The notes under the pieces were generated by a model. The model was not told where the DNA came from, searched no databases, and worked only from the letters and a program-made list of their open reading frames with translations. From Bipolaris cookei (lineage: Eukaryota > Ascomycota > Dothideomycetes > Pleosporales > Pleosporaceae): a stretch of DNA of 57,834 bases. The DNA is taken from NCBI GenBank assembly GCA_002286855.1, contig NRSV01000110.1, forward strand, positions 1-57,834. The letters run 5' to 3'. Below, one piece after another: positions 33,912 to 43,795 of the stretch. Made by a program: the position numbers and the translations under genes. How positions within the stretch are numbered: position 1 is the stretch's first letter; the number at the start of each line of letters is the position of its first letter.

Positions 33912-36900
33912 TTAGTTTGCATCTAGTCTTCGTGTTGCTATTGCGAATCGTATCGTCGCTCGCACCGCGTCCATGTCTGGCGCCCATTTTGCGTCATCTG
34001 TCGCTGCTTTGCCGCCTAGGTAGAACGATATGTTTCCTCTACTTATCTGCGTGCATTGCAGCATCTCTATCCGCTGTGTCGTCCACTTTCGGCAACGGAA
34101 CAGAAAGTGCTCCACCGTCTCTGCTGCCTGCCCGCATTCGCATTGGTCTGTCGCTGATGCTTTAATTCGGTATCGATACGTGTTCAGCTGTGCCATGCCT
34201 GTTCTAAGCTGGGCAAGTACGCTGCTCTCTTTCCGCGAAAGCCCGTTGTAGAGTTGTCGCGTGTGCTTTCCTGGCAGTGCCGTGTCGATTCGTTTAGAGT
34301 ATGCTCCCACGTCTGCTGGTATCTTCTTCGCTATGCCTTGCTTACGTGCTATGTTGTGCGTAGTTGATCGCATTCTAGGGAGCTGTGTCTGTGGCCTAGT
34401 GTTTGGCCTAGTTGCTGTCTTCGCCTCTCGCTTGGCAAGGCTTGCGAGCTCATTCTCTTCGCTTGCAGGTAGCCATAGCACTGTTAGCATGTTACCGTCT
34501 TTTCTTAGTGTTTGTACGGTTTTGTAGAACCGGCTGATGTAGCCTTGCCCCGATTGCTGGCGAGGTGCTCTGAGTGTGAGCACAGCGGCTTTGTTCCTTG
34601 TTATTAGTGCAATATTGCGAAACCTTAGCTTTGGCAGCCTGCTTAACGCTTCAGCCATTGCTGCCAGCTCTGCCGAGTACGGGTTCTGTTCCTCTCTCTT
34701 GCCCAAAGTAACGGAGAAAGATTGTCTTTCGTTGCTTTGTATGCTGATCGCGCCTCCCATGCCGACGACTCCGTTCCGCGCCGAGCTGCTTACGGCGATG
34801 CGTACCGCCCAGTTCGGCTCGAGGCTCTGTGCCGCGTTCTCCACTACCGTCTGCACTCTCTTCTCCCATGGTGCCAGGACGCCCGGTTGGATCGTCTCCA
34901 TCTGCTCCATCTCTATATCCTTCAGCGCTTCTGCCACCTGGAACAGCGGCGAGCGATACTGCCTTCTGAACTTTCGCATCCGCGATGTGTTTCTTCGCAG
35001 TGGGTTCGTCTCAGGCAGCGCGTGGATGTCGGTCCACAACTTGACTGCCCGCTTCCAGAACCGCTCTTGTGCACTTGGGATATGCGCCTCGGCTTCTGCC
35101 ACCCATGTCGCTACCGTGCTGAACGTCCCTACGATCGCTCGTGCACCTATTCTTTGCACCCTGTTGATAGGTCTCACTAGCTTGTCTTTGCAGGCATGCA
35201 TCCATACGTTCGACGCGTAGTCTACTGTTGGTGCGACTGTTGCCGTGAACAGCTGTCGCGCTACTCTGGGTGAGAGTCCTCGCAGCCTCCTGAGTTCTAA
35301 TGCTGCTTCCAGTCCCTTTGCGGCTGCTCTTGCAATGTGCTTGTGGTACTTGAGCCTGGCGTCCATGAGCACGCCAAGTATCTTGACGTGGTCCTTGGGC
35401 GAGACGCTCTGCCCCTTGATAATGAAGGGCTCGGTGGCACTCTTGTACGCCTTGCGAGTAAAGTGGATAACCGCCGTCTTTTCTGCTTCAAACGTCGCTC
35501 CGCTTCTCCGTTCCCAGTCTAGTGCGTCTTGGATAATGGCGTTGATGCCCTCCTTGTTGCTTTGCGCCGTCGGGCCGGTAACCCACGCAGTGAAGTCATC
35601 AACGAACGCGATCGCGCCTCCGTACGTGTCGATAGGTCGCTGTACGAGATCTGCATTGAAGAAGAGAAACAGAATTGGCGATAACGGAGACCCTTGCGGT
35701 AGCCCTGCTTGTGGTAGTTCTTGGACCTTAGAAGCCTGTCCGTTGACCTGGATTGACGCTGTGCGCTCTGAGCAGAATGCCTCTACCCACTTCAGCAGCT
35801 TCTGTGGTATCCCTCGTGCTTTCATCCTCTGCAGTAGTCTCTCCTTACACACCCCGTTGTACGCTCCTTTGACATCGAAGCTAATTAGGCTGACTGTCCG
35901 GCGGCCTCGCCACGCGGTGTAAATCTGCTCTTGGAGCAACACTAGTGCTTGCTCGGCTGATCGCTGCTTGCGTGCTCCAAAGTGGTTAGTGGGCAGAAGC
36001 CCGTGTGTCTCTGCCATGTGCGAGATCCTCTCTGCCACCACCGACTCTAGCACTTTGCCCAGAGTGGCCAACAGTGAGATCGGCCTCCACGCCTTTGCGA
36101 CGGTGTAGTCTTCCTTGCCTGGTTTCTTAAGCGGTATGATCTTGGCATGTCTCCATTGGCTAGGCAACACTCCCTCCTCTAGCGACTGTCGGAATAGCGC
36201 AAGCACATGGTCTTTCACTGCCGGCCAGACCTGCTTCCATACGATGACTGGCAGTCCGTCGTCTCCAGGTGCTTTCCATGACTTGGCGGCGTGCAGCTGT
36301 CTTTCCACCTCCTCGAGCGTGATGGTCGGCATTGCTACAGGTGCTCTCTGCGGCCTGGCTCCCTCGTCATCGATGCTGCTAGGAAGTGGAGGGAAGAAGG
36401 TGTTGAGTAGCTCCTCCGCTTGTTCTTCAAAGTCGCTCGTAGTTGTCCCGTCCGTTCTGCGAAGTGCTGGAACTGTCCCGAACGCCTCGTTGCCCGCCTT
36501 CAGATACTTGGCCGCGTTCCAGATGTTGTCGTTGTCCGCCAGGAAGTCATCCCAGTGCTTTCTCTTCTGCTGTCGAATGGCATCATGGTACTGCTTCGAC
36601 GCTCCTTTTGCCATCTCTTCTAGGTCCGGCCGAGCAATCCCTGTTCGCCTCGCGGCTCTCGCTTGGTTCCTCCAGTGCGTGTAGATGCGGCGTAGCTGTG
36701 TCAGGTCCTGCGTCCACCACCTCTTTGCATATGGTGACGCCTTAGCCCTAGGTGTCAGTGCGTGCACCGCCTCCAGCACCACCGCCATCAGTCTGTCGGT
36801 CCTCTGCTGCGTCGTGCCCGCTGGTGGGGTCACGCGGAGCGCTCTGGCGATCCTGTCGTTGATTACTTTCCACGGTGCGTTCTTGAGCAGAAGCCGCTCT

Positions 36901-37643
36901 TGCTGTCGCGCCACTGGCACGGAGCTGTCAAAGACTGTTTCGATCATCCGGTGGTCGGAGCCATGCTCGGTGTCGTGGGCAGCGCATCTTAGCACCGTGT
37001 CTGCCAGCTCTTTGGACGCTAACACCAGGTCGATTGTCGTCTCGTAGCCTCCGCACTGCCACGTCTTAGTGCCACGCGGGAGCAGGCTGCTGAGCGCGTG
37101 TTCTGTCATCAGTTCGATGATCGGGTCTGCCTCGCCCTGTCTGACCAGCGTCACATCCTCTCCTCCCCACAGCTGGTCGTGCTGATTGAAGTCTCCAGCC
37201 AGCACCACATCTACTACCGTGCCGGCCCTTCGTCTTGCCTCCGCAATCACTCTGTCTATCTTTTTGCATGCGTCTCGCAACGCCTGCGGGTCTCCTCCTG
37301 GTATGTACACCGACACCACCAAAACCCGACGCTCGTGTAGCCGGATGATCGCTGCTGTCAAGTCCGGCGACTCTACTCGCACCTGTTCCGCCTCTACCTC
37401 TCTGTTCACCCACAACATGCTCCGTATCGGCCACCTTCCTTCTCGCCACGTCGATGGCACCATCTTGGTCCACTTGTGGTGGAGCATGGGCGTCGTCAGC
37501 AGCCGACCCTGGATCCTCCGTGCATGCCGCTCCTGGATAGCTACCACCGCCACGTCTTGCAACTCTTCATCGTTCATCAAACTATCGTGTACTTCGCCTT
37601 GCTTTCTCACATTAAGCTGGATTATGCGGAATGCTCTATTCAT
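33912..37643 (-). CDS. LINE ORF2: endonuclease, reverse transcriptase, RNase H-like, 1,243 aa
   Basis: Residues 1-230 are an APE-type endonuclease (IQERH, VVLAGDFNQHD, TIDLVLAS, GSDHRMIE). The reverse transcriptase spans about 450-760, with GLPQGSPLSPILF and the catalytic FVDD at 680 (a variant of YADD). An RNase H-like region at about 960-1110 keeps the Glu (SAELAAMAEAL), but the first Asp position reads SSSARNG and the second reads ITRNKAA, so its catalytic acids look substituted. The C-terminus carries a CxC...H...C zinc-knuckle (CECGQAAETVEHFLFRC). Domain order matches the Tad1 clade. The start codon ATGAATAG overlaps the ORF1 stop, implying translation by reinitiation or stop-start coupling. 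Confidence 0.92.
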   Translation of the reverse strand: MNRAFRIIQLNVRKQGEVHDSLMNDEELQDVAVVAIQERHARRIQGRLLTTPMLHHKWTKMVPSTWREGRWPIRSMLWVNREVEAEQVRVESPDLTAAIIRLHERRVLVVSVYIPGGDPQALRDACKKIDRVIAEARRRAGTVVDVVLAGDFNQHDQLWGGEDVTLVRQGEADPIIELMTEHALSSLLPRGTKTWQCGGYETTIDLVLASKELADTVLRCAAHDTEHGSDHRMIETVFDSSVPVARQQERLLLKNAPWKVINDRIARALRVTPPAGTTQQRTDRLMAVVLEAVHALTPRAKASPYAKRWWTQDLTQLRRIYTHWRNQARAARRTGIARPDLEEMAKGASKQYHDAIRQQKRKHWDDFLADNDNIWNAAKYLKAGNEAFGTVPALRRTDGTTTSDFEEQAEELLNTFFPPLPSSIDDEGARPQRAPVAMPTITLEEVERQLHAAKSWKAPGDDGLPVIVWKQVWPAVKDHVLALFRQSLEEGVLPSQWRHAKIIPLKKPGKEDYTVAKAWRPISLLATLGKVLESVVAERISHMAETHGLLPTNHFGARKQRSAEQALVLLQEQIYTAWRGRRTVSLISFDVKGAYNGVCKERLLQRMKARGIPQKLLKWVEAFCSERTASIQVNGQASKVQELPQAGLPQGSPLSPILFLFFNADLVQRPIDTYGGAIAFVDDFTAWVTGPTAQSNKEGINAIIQDALDWERRSGATFEAEKTAVIHFTRKAYKSATEPFIIKGQSVSPKDHVKILGVLMDARLKYHKHIARAAAKGLEAALELRRLRGLSPRVARQLFTATVAPTVDYASNVWMHACKDKLVRPINRVQRIGARAIVGTFSTVATWVAEAEAHIPSAQERFWKRAVKLWTDIHALPETNPLRRNTSRMRKFRRQYRSPLFQVAEALKDIEMEQMETIQPGVLAPWEKRVQTVVENAAQSLEPNWAVRIAVSSSARNGVVGMGGAISIQSNERQSFSVTLGKREEQNPYSAELAAMAEALSRLPKLRFRNIALITRNKAAVLTLRAPRQQSGQGYISRFYKTVQTLRKDGNMLTVLWLPASEENELASLAKREAKTATRPNTRPQTQLPRMRSTTHNIARKQGIAKKIPADVGAYSKRIDTALPGKHTRQLYNGLSRKESSVLAQLRTGMAQLNTYRYRIKASATDQCECGQAAETVEHFLFRCRKWTTQRIEMLQCTQISRGNISFYLGGKAATDDAKWAPDMDAVRATIRFAIATRRLDAN

Positions 37644-38928
37644 GTTGAGGTGGGTATAGCATCCGACAGTTTCTGCTGAACGATTCGTGCGGTCCTCCGC
37701 ACAGCACGCACTTCATCACTGCTTCGCTACAGCTCTTGTGGTGGTGGCCGTCTTTGGCACACCTCCCGCATCTCTGCGCCTTTCGGCACTGATACGCTTT
37801 GTGGCCGAGCTCCTGGCAGTTGTAGCACTGCCCTGGCCGTGGTCGCTGCTCAAATGCGCTTGTTGTGCCGGACTCTCCACCCGCGTGGAAGAAGCCTTCT
37901 GCGATGAGCCTCCTTGCGTCGCTTTTCTTAGTCACGTACACCACCATAGATCCGTACGCTTTAGGGACGTCTCTCTTGCTAAGCCACGCAATCTTGGCGA
38001 CTGTCGTTCCATTCTCCTCGCCAAAAGCTTCTGCTGCTCCCGCTCTAATCTCATCTTTGTCGTCTAATACTGCTGTTCTCTTGACGTTGTCGATCTTAAC
38101 TGGGTAGAGCTCATCGCGCAGCACGCGCGAGCCTGCGCCAATCTTCTCTGCTGCTCTCTTGACTAGCTGGTGCTCCTCTTCGTCTCTGCATGTGATCCTG
38201 ATCCTACTCTGGGTCGCATGGTCGACGGTGACCGCCCGGCATCGCCAGTTTTCTTGGTTCTCCATTGTGCGCATCTCTTTTTCCACAGCTGCTCTGACCG
38301 ATCCTGCTGATAATCTGCCATTTTCGCCATCTGCCCTGGAGATGTCTACAGTGACGCTGGGCACGTCGATAGAAGCGAGGTTAGTTCTGATAGTGTGCTG
38401 CTGGCTTGCTAGCGGCGCGGCTGTGGCGTTTCGTCCTGTGGGTGCGCCTGTGGACGCTACCTCGGCCCAGGTACGCGTACCAGCGGTTGCTGCCACGAGG
38501 TCATCGACGCGTGTCTTTAGCTCAGCAATCTCGTCGATAAGTTTCACATTGTGGTCGATGATCGCTTGCTGGTTCTTTCTAATCTCTCTAGTCTCGTGTT
38601 CGAGGTTCTGGATCGTTTCATTCTGCTGCTGGATGATCTTGGTTAACGCGGTAAGTAGATCTTTGTTGGTGGCGGTGCTCTTCCTAGCTTGATGGATGGG
38701 TTGGCTGCTGTCGATCTGGATAGTGTCGGAGTCGTCGGCTGATAGGTCTAGCTGTAGCGGCCGCCTGCGGTAGTGTTCGTTTTGCTCGATAGTGTTTCTT
38801 GCGCGCCTCTTTAGTGGTGCTGGTAGCTCGGTTGGCAGGGATGTCGCTTCGCGGTCGCGGTCGCGGTCGCGTTCAGGGGTCGAGATGGCCATCTCTCCCA
38901 CGCGTCCAGATCGCAAACTCCTGGGCAT
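37636..38928 (-). CDS. LINE ORF1: gag-like RNA-binding protein, 430 aa
   Basis: An Arg/Asp-rich N-terminus includes a (RD)n run encoded by a GGTCGC repeat. A predicted coiled coil follows at about 95-140 (NLEHETREIRKNQQAI...IAELKTRVDDL). Near the C-terminus are CCHC zinc knuckles at about 365-420: CYNCQELGHKAYQC and CGRCAKDGHHHKSC (both CX2CX4HX4C), then CVLCGGPHESFSRNC. This is the standard layout of Tad/jockey-type ORF1 proteins, which bind the element RNA. The frame is intact. Confidence 0.9.
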   Translation of the reverse strand: MPRSLRSGRVGEMAISTPERDRDRDREATSLPTELPAPLKRRARNTIEQNEHYRRRPLQLDLSADDSDTIQIDSSQPIHQARKSTATNKDLLTALTKIIQQQNETIQNLEHETREIRKNQQAIIDHNVKLIDEIAELKTRVDDLVAATAGTRTWAEVASTGAPTGRNATAAPLASQQHTIRTNLASIDVPSVTVDISRADGENGRLSAGSVRAAVEKEMRTMENQENWRCRAVTVDHATQSRIRITCRDEEEHQLVKRAAEKIGAGSRVLRDELYPVKIDNVKRTAVLDDKDEIRAGAAEAFGEENGTTVAKIAWLSKRDVPKAYGSMVVYVTKKSDARRLIAEGFFHAGGESGTTSAFEQRPRPGQCYNCQELGHKAYQCRKAQRCGRCAKDGHHHKSCSEAVMKCVLCGGPHESFSRNCRMLYPPQHE

Positions 38929-39072
38929 ATACAGTCTTCTTGCTCGTTACACTCGCTTGCAGAATTCCAGTCGCCGTCTAGTGTATGTTTTGAAGCAGAT
39001 CTATTCTCATACACTCGCTTGCCAAAAGGTGGTACACTCCTCAGATCAGAGCTACGTCACTCTTGCAATATA

Positions 39073-39273
39073 CAGTCGTTAGCGATTGCGGCTTCACCCT
39101 TACGCACAGCTGCGCAACGGGTTTGAACAGCCCCACTTTCCTTACTATGTAGCTTAGTACGTACAGCAAGTCAGCAGCAGAATCATTGATGCGATTGGTC
39201 AACTATCGATGTTCTGATGACTGGACTTTTGGAACGCTGCCTACAGGGGTGAAGCCGCAATCGCTAATCACTG
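39073..39273. mobile_element. MITE copy B (~201 bp, TA target site)
   Basis: TA on both sides. Left end CAGTCGTTAGCGATTGCGGCTTCACCC; right end is the complement (GGGGTGAAGCCGCAATCGCTAATCACTG). It sits exactly between the LINE 5' end and a truncated LINE copy. Confidence 0.85.
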
Positions 39274-39284
39274 TATACGATTGG

Positions 39285-39545
39285 ATGCCGACTCTGAGCC
39301 AGTCTGCCACCAGCAATACTAACCCACGAGCACTTGATGAGGAGCGATCGTAGATAGAGAAGAGGCGTGTTAAGGTAATGAATAAGGACTCTAGATTAGA
39401 TAATAAGCTATATAAAGAAGTGGGCCAAAGAAGACATATGGGCTAAGGAGACCAAGACGTAGCATAGGAAGTGTAAAGCTAGACTAGCGTTAGTAGCCCT
39501 TTCGGCTCGGCCGCCGGGCGTAAATAAATTGTGTGTGTATATTGC
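39285..39545 (+). mobile_element. 5'-truncated LINE copy (3' UTR only), inverted relative to the full LINE
   Basis: From about 39287 (GCCGACTCTGAGCCAGTCTGCCACCAGC) to 39545 (GGGCGTAAATAAATTGTGTGTGTA) this matches the complement of about 33527-33785 with scattered differences. It holds only the 3' end of the element, as expected for target-primed reverse transcription that stopped early. Together the two copies form inverted repeats of about 250 bp around the LINE. Confidence 0.85.
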
Positions 39546-39735
39546 ACTGCGTCCCCTAACGTAGTTGCAGTGAATGTTTTTGATTAAGGATAATATGTAT
39601 GTGCTTTTGCTTTACAAGTAAGCCCGTTATACATGACCTGTTGCACTGTTTTGCTTACTACTTTAACTTGGGTCTATCCCCCACCCTTATCATACGCTCG
39701 TGCACATACACAATCCATAACTCTTAACACTCAAA

Positions 39736-40278
39736 ATGAAATACATCATCAGCAGGGCATACTGCTTGGTAGGCTACCGGGGGGTTTGGTGGTTACGAGA
39801 CATGGCTGACTGAAGCAAGGTTTTGGAATGGATTCTACTTGTCCTAGTCTACGCCGTTGTCGCTGTGCGCATCTATATGAGCCAATTCCGCTTTCGAGGA
39901 AACCTAAACATAGCCGACTATCTCCTGATTGTCTCTGCCCTTAACACTTTAGCTCTAGTGACTTGGGATACAGTTGCATACCAGACTGGCGTATTGAATG
40001 GCAAAGTGAGGTCTGAGATACTATCTAAAGTAGGTCTTGATATGGCCGTTTGCTTCTTGCAGATCTGCGCTCTTTTTACGAGACAGAATCACTATGTTAT
40101 TCCTCTACTAATTAGCATAGATCCTGTTTGCATGTTTGCCTTGTACTGGAGTCTCTTCGCTTCCGAAGGTCGACGAACAATAGGAAGCACTTTATTAGTT
40201 ACCAGCCTGTTCGTCGCTGGAGGACACGTATGTATATATGAGTTTTTCCCATCATCTAGTTACCTTGAATATATGTGA
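39736..40278 (+). CDS. Short fungal-rhodopsin-like membrane protein, 163 aa
   Basis: Exon 1 (39736-39768, 11 codons) joins exon 2 (39820-40278) across a 51-nt intron (GTAGGC, CTGAC branch, AAG acceptor); the join reads SRAYCLVLEWILLVL. The pattern VRIYMSQFRFRGNLNIADYLLIVSAL is typical of the second helix of the fungal rhodopsin-like integral membrane family, which often sits among effector and accessory genes. About four or five hydrophobic spans are visible, whereas the family has seven and 300-400 residues. The C-terminal part is missing, and the frame ends soon after SSSYLEYM. It may be a truncated pseudogene, or further exons may be missed. Confidence 0.55.
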
Positions 40279-40935
40279 TAGTTACGGATCTTCACTTGCT
40301 TTCGAGTAATGTTGTGGAAAACAAACAGTGGGGCGAAAGAATTGCGATCGGCAACTTTGACAACATTCTTCCATACTTAGGTTGACCTCAAATAGTAGTT
40401 CTAACCACAACTGTGGCTTCCTCTTTCCTATTGTTGTTACTGCTTTATATTCATCGTCACTGTTTTTTGAGAGCTGGAATTTTCGATAAAACACATCGCT
40501 TTGTCACACTGAAAGCCGTCTTGTTTTTTGAGAGCAGGTGTCATCATACCAAACTGTGTGTAAATCATTATAATTATTCGGTGGAGTCAGCTGACTAGTG
40601 ATGCTAGTTCGAATCGTTTCTCTCACATTGCTCATGCTACAAGTTGTCATTGCTGAACTGTGGAGGGCTTCAAAGTTGATGACAGCTATGCGCTTATATG
40701 AATGCAAAGCGAAACTGCTATCCAAGCTGCAGTACTTCACTGGTTCACAGATTCGCCGTTCTGGATTGACCGCCATACAGCTATGTAATGTGCTTTTGCT
40801 ACTTTCAAAGCCTGCTGCCCAGTCAAAAATCTATATTAAGGAGTTCCCTATCCTGTGTAATTAGCCAGTGGGTGTTGTAGCCGTGTTTTGTATACATGGC
40901 AGCTATGAACTTACGTTATTTTCAGTTTCATTCGT
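40279..40935. other. Intergenic region
   Basis: Small overlapping ORFs on both strands, none with a family pattern. Confidence 0.4.
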
Positions 40936-41911
40936 CTATTTGACTTTCAGCTCAAAGTATAATCCAAGGCTCAGAGCAATCCCGCATAGAATTGCGATGA
41001 TGGTCAATATGATATACCATTTGCATCGCCTAGCCCGCTTCGCTGACTTGATAGCCTTGCCTAGCTGTTCGTTTGCGGTATTGGTATAGTCATTGGCTTG
41101 CACAGTCTGCTCTTCTACTTGTGTGATTTGCGGCCCTTGGCCCATGACTTGCTCGTTGAGTTGTGTAAATAGCGCGGCAAGCTCTCCCATGGTCTTTTCG
41201 ATACGTTGAATTTCGTTATGGCGCGCACGTACCGCGCCGAGAACACTGGCCGCTTGACCACTACGATTTGATTTGAGCTAAGGATGTGTGAGAGATAGTT
41301 TCCTTTATATTCATTCCTCAATTCACACATACAGCCTGGGTAAAGATGCCCTCGTCGCCCAAGTCGGCATTGGCCACCTCTTCAATCTCAGCATCTGTAG
41401 CGTCAGGGTTGATGATGCGGTACTGCCTTCCGATGGCTTCGCGGTATTTCTTGGAATAATCAGCCTCTTCCTTCTGAAAGTCCTCAAGCTGGCTCTTGAA
41501 GGTCCTCTTGAGTGCCTCGACCTGAGACTTCTTTGTCCTGTCATTGGGGTCGCATAAGGCGTTCTTCTCCAGAAACTTGATCTCATCCTTGATTTGTGTG
41601 TTCCTGATTTGCGTGTTGGTTACGATCGCCTCGAGTTGGGCACTCGAGCGATTGTCAGGCAAGGAAAGCATGCGATGGTGGATGTCGGCAATGGCCTGGA
41701 TATCTGAGGTTAGTTGCTTGATTCTTTCCTTTGCGCCTTCGATGCGCTTAAGGAAATCAACCCGGCTTATAAGCTGGCTTCTAGGCACTTCCATAGCGTT
41801 GCTTTGCGCAGGCAAGTTGTTCATGAATTCGTTGATAGTATCGATGTTTTGCGTATTCGATTTGCCATATCCCCCTTTGGCCTGGTCGTACTGTTGGTAG
41901 CTCTGTTTCAT
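40936..41911 (-). CDS. Syntaxin (Qa-SNARE, Sso1/Psy1-like), 306 aa
   Basis: Two exons (41911-41333 and 41277-40936) join in phase across a 55-nt intron; the join reads GIFTQALKSNRSGQAA. Residues about 45-160 form the helical N-terminal regulatory (Habc) domain. About 190-255 is the SNARE motif, with the central-layer Gln in VMGQGPQITQVEEQ and the end SAKRARRCKW. Then follows a C-terminal hydrophobic anchor (YIILTIIAILCGIALSLGLYF) and a three-residue tail. This is the plasma-membrane t-SNARE layout that drives exocytic fusion. The N-terminal extension is Gln/Tyr/Gly-rich as in Sso1-type fungal proteins. Its place in a repeat-rich region suggests it may be a second, divergent copy. Confidence 0.9.
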
Positions 41912-43795
41912 ATCGGATATATGGTGGGATATGATGGTAGCGGAAAAAAAAAGATAGGTTTACGATGGCGCGGTGGACCTTAAGAAGCAGTTGCATAAGC
42001 TACAGATAAGATGCGCTGTCAAAGTGCGAGCCTAGGCACTATACACTTCTTGCGTGAGCCGAGGCTAACGTTAGTAAACAACCAAGACGTAGCTAGTTCG
42101 CAGGGAGAGAATGCTGCACTACATATTGGTGTATGTACATCCATACGTGTGTATTACATCACGGCTGCGGCACGTGGGGAAGCGCGCTCAATAAGTAGCC
42201 GGTCGGATGCTTTGGGGCTGAAGCTGAGGGTGTCACAAGTGATATGATAGGAAGAGTATGACCACTGCTTATCTGTGATAATAGGGATGTTAGGCACCTA
42301 GAGCTAATTAGTTGACGTAAACAGTGAGCAAGAATTCCGAGAAAACCTGTCATCCGTATAGAAGGGAGTCGCAATCAGCCTTGAGAACATTGAAGAGCTC
42401 GGTTATTGAATGGGAGTCATGGGAAAACCGACAATACAAAGACACACGCGCATACTATTCACGTTATAATTACTTACCCTTTGTAACGGGCTGAACGCCC
42501 TTTAGATAGCGCCTCGATGGAATCTCAAGACACTTGATTATAGAGTCTAGGTGCGCAGTCGAGCAGCTGGATCCTGCTTCCCTGATAGTTGATTAAGTAG
42601 ATGACGCGCATTGATTGTGTTGCAATCATCGCTTGGTGTGACACTTACATCACACGTAGTAGTTAATAGTCAACTCTGTATCAAAGTCAACTTCTTGTAT
42701 CTTCGCGAGTGCTTCTTGAGCGCGGCTTTTTACAAACACTAATTATAACTTAAGTAATTAAGTAACTGGACTTGTCGAACTCTCCTATGGGTCTTAAAGA
42801 CGCACTTCATCTCGATTTTGTATATAAAGTGTACCGCATCACTAACTAGCTTGTAAATTGTGTCTCAACTACTTAGTGCTTGAGTCTTAGTCTATACTAA
42901 ACCCGCTACTACTAAGTCTTACTCTACCTGTACTTCCACTTTAGCTTTCGTAGGAATTTATTTCAACTAGAAGAAGGCTTATTTATTGAGATCCCTGAAC
43001 TAACCTCGCTTTACATAGAGGTATGGTCTACCAACAACATCCTGTTGGTAGAAGGGCCTGAGCTTCCTCCTCCTTTTTCTTCTTCTTCCTCGGTTATTAG
43101 AGCCTCTAGGTTAGCACGCCAAGCCTGGCACTGATTATTGTCCAACTCGAGGGTTTTCATGTGTATTGGCCATGGGCGAGTCTTCGCCAGTCCACTTTCC
43201 AGACGTTGTTCTTAACCAGGCCATTGTTCACGCTTTTGGGCCATGATCTAGACTCTTAGAGCAGCCGCATTGGTATTGAAGGCCATTTTTAAACCATCAC
43301 AATTATGGAATTTTAGTGATAGTTATAGAATATCACAATAGTGTAACCTTACGCTAAGCCTCACTGTGCTTACGAGGGATGATAAGCCTCTCTGTTAGCT
43401 ATTAGTGCTTATGCTGAGCGATTTGTTGAATTCCACCTAGTGTGGAATTCCATGTGGGTGGCATTCCAGGATTGCGGAATTCCTAGCTAGTGGAATTCCA
43501 CCAGGCTGGTATGCCTGTGATGTAACGTCTAAGAAAAGAAGTCAATAGATGCAAGAAGGGATGACCGTGCAACATACATAAGAATATAGATATAGCTAGC
43601 GAATAATTAGTACAAGCAAGAATGTGGCCGAAATGTTAGTTATCCAATAAACGGCATCAAAGCGCTTGAGGTTATCACGGTGTTATGCAAACACGAGGCG
43701 CAAGAAGCAAGCGCGATGGCAAGAAATGAATTCAACTTGATTCTTAACGATGAAGCAATATCCGTTCTCAAGCAGTTAGCAAAGATTTTGCTAGA
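41912..43795. other. Gene-poor stretch with transposon debris and a GAATTC cluster
   Basis: 42640-43100 has many stops and TA-rich runs, consistent with decayed transposon sequence. 43428-43500 carries four GAATTC palindromes in GGAATTCCAC-type units. No gene is supported. Confidence 0.45.
43428..43510. repeat. Cluster of GGAATTCC palindromic units
   Basis: GAATTC occurs at 43428, 43445, 43477 and 43493. Most copies extend to TGGAATTCCAC, which is self-complementary, and the cluster as a whole can fold on itself (TAGTGGAATTCCACC against GAATTCCACCTAGTGTGG). It may be a decayed inverted-repeat end of a transposon. Confidence 0.5.

Larger units (their letters stand above)
33527..39072 (-). mobile_element. 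Tad-type LINE retrotransposon, apparently full length
   Basis: A non-LTR element on the minus strand: 5' leader (about 39072-38929), ORF1, ORF2 overlapping by 8 nt, then a 3' UTR ending in GGCGTAAATAAATTGTGTGTGTA near 33527. Both ORFs are free of stops, unlike the other transposons here, so the copy is recent or has escaped RIP. The 5' end lies next to a MITE and is not exactly placed. The 3' end is defined by comparison with a second, truncated copy at 39285-39545. Confidence 0.88.

Noticed and set aside
34576..35220. Long plus-strand ORFs opposite the LINE (34576-35220, 35245-35922, 36115-36684, 37186-37659)
   Set aside because: They are antisense shadows of the intact LINE ORF2, with low-complexity Ser/Cys/Leu composition and no family pattern.
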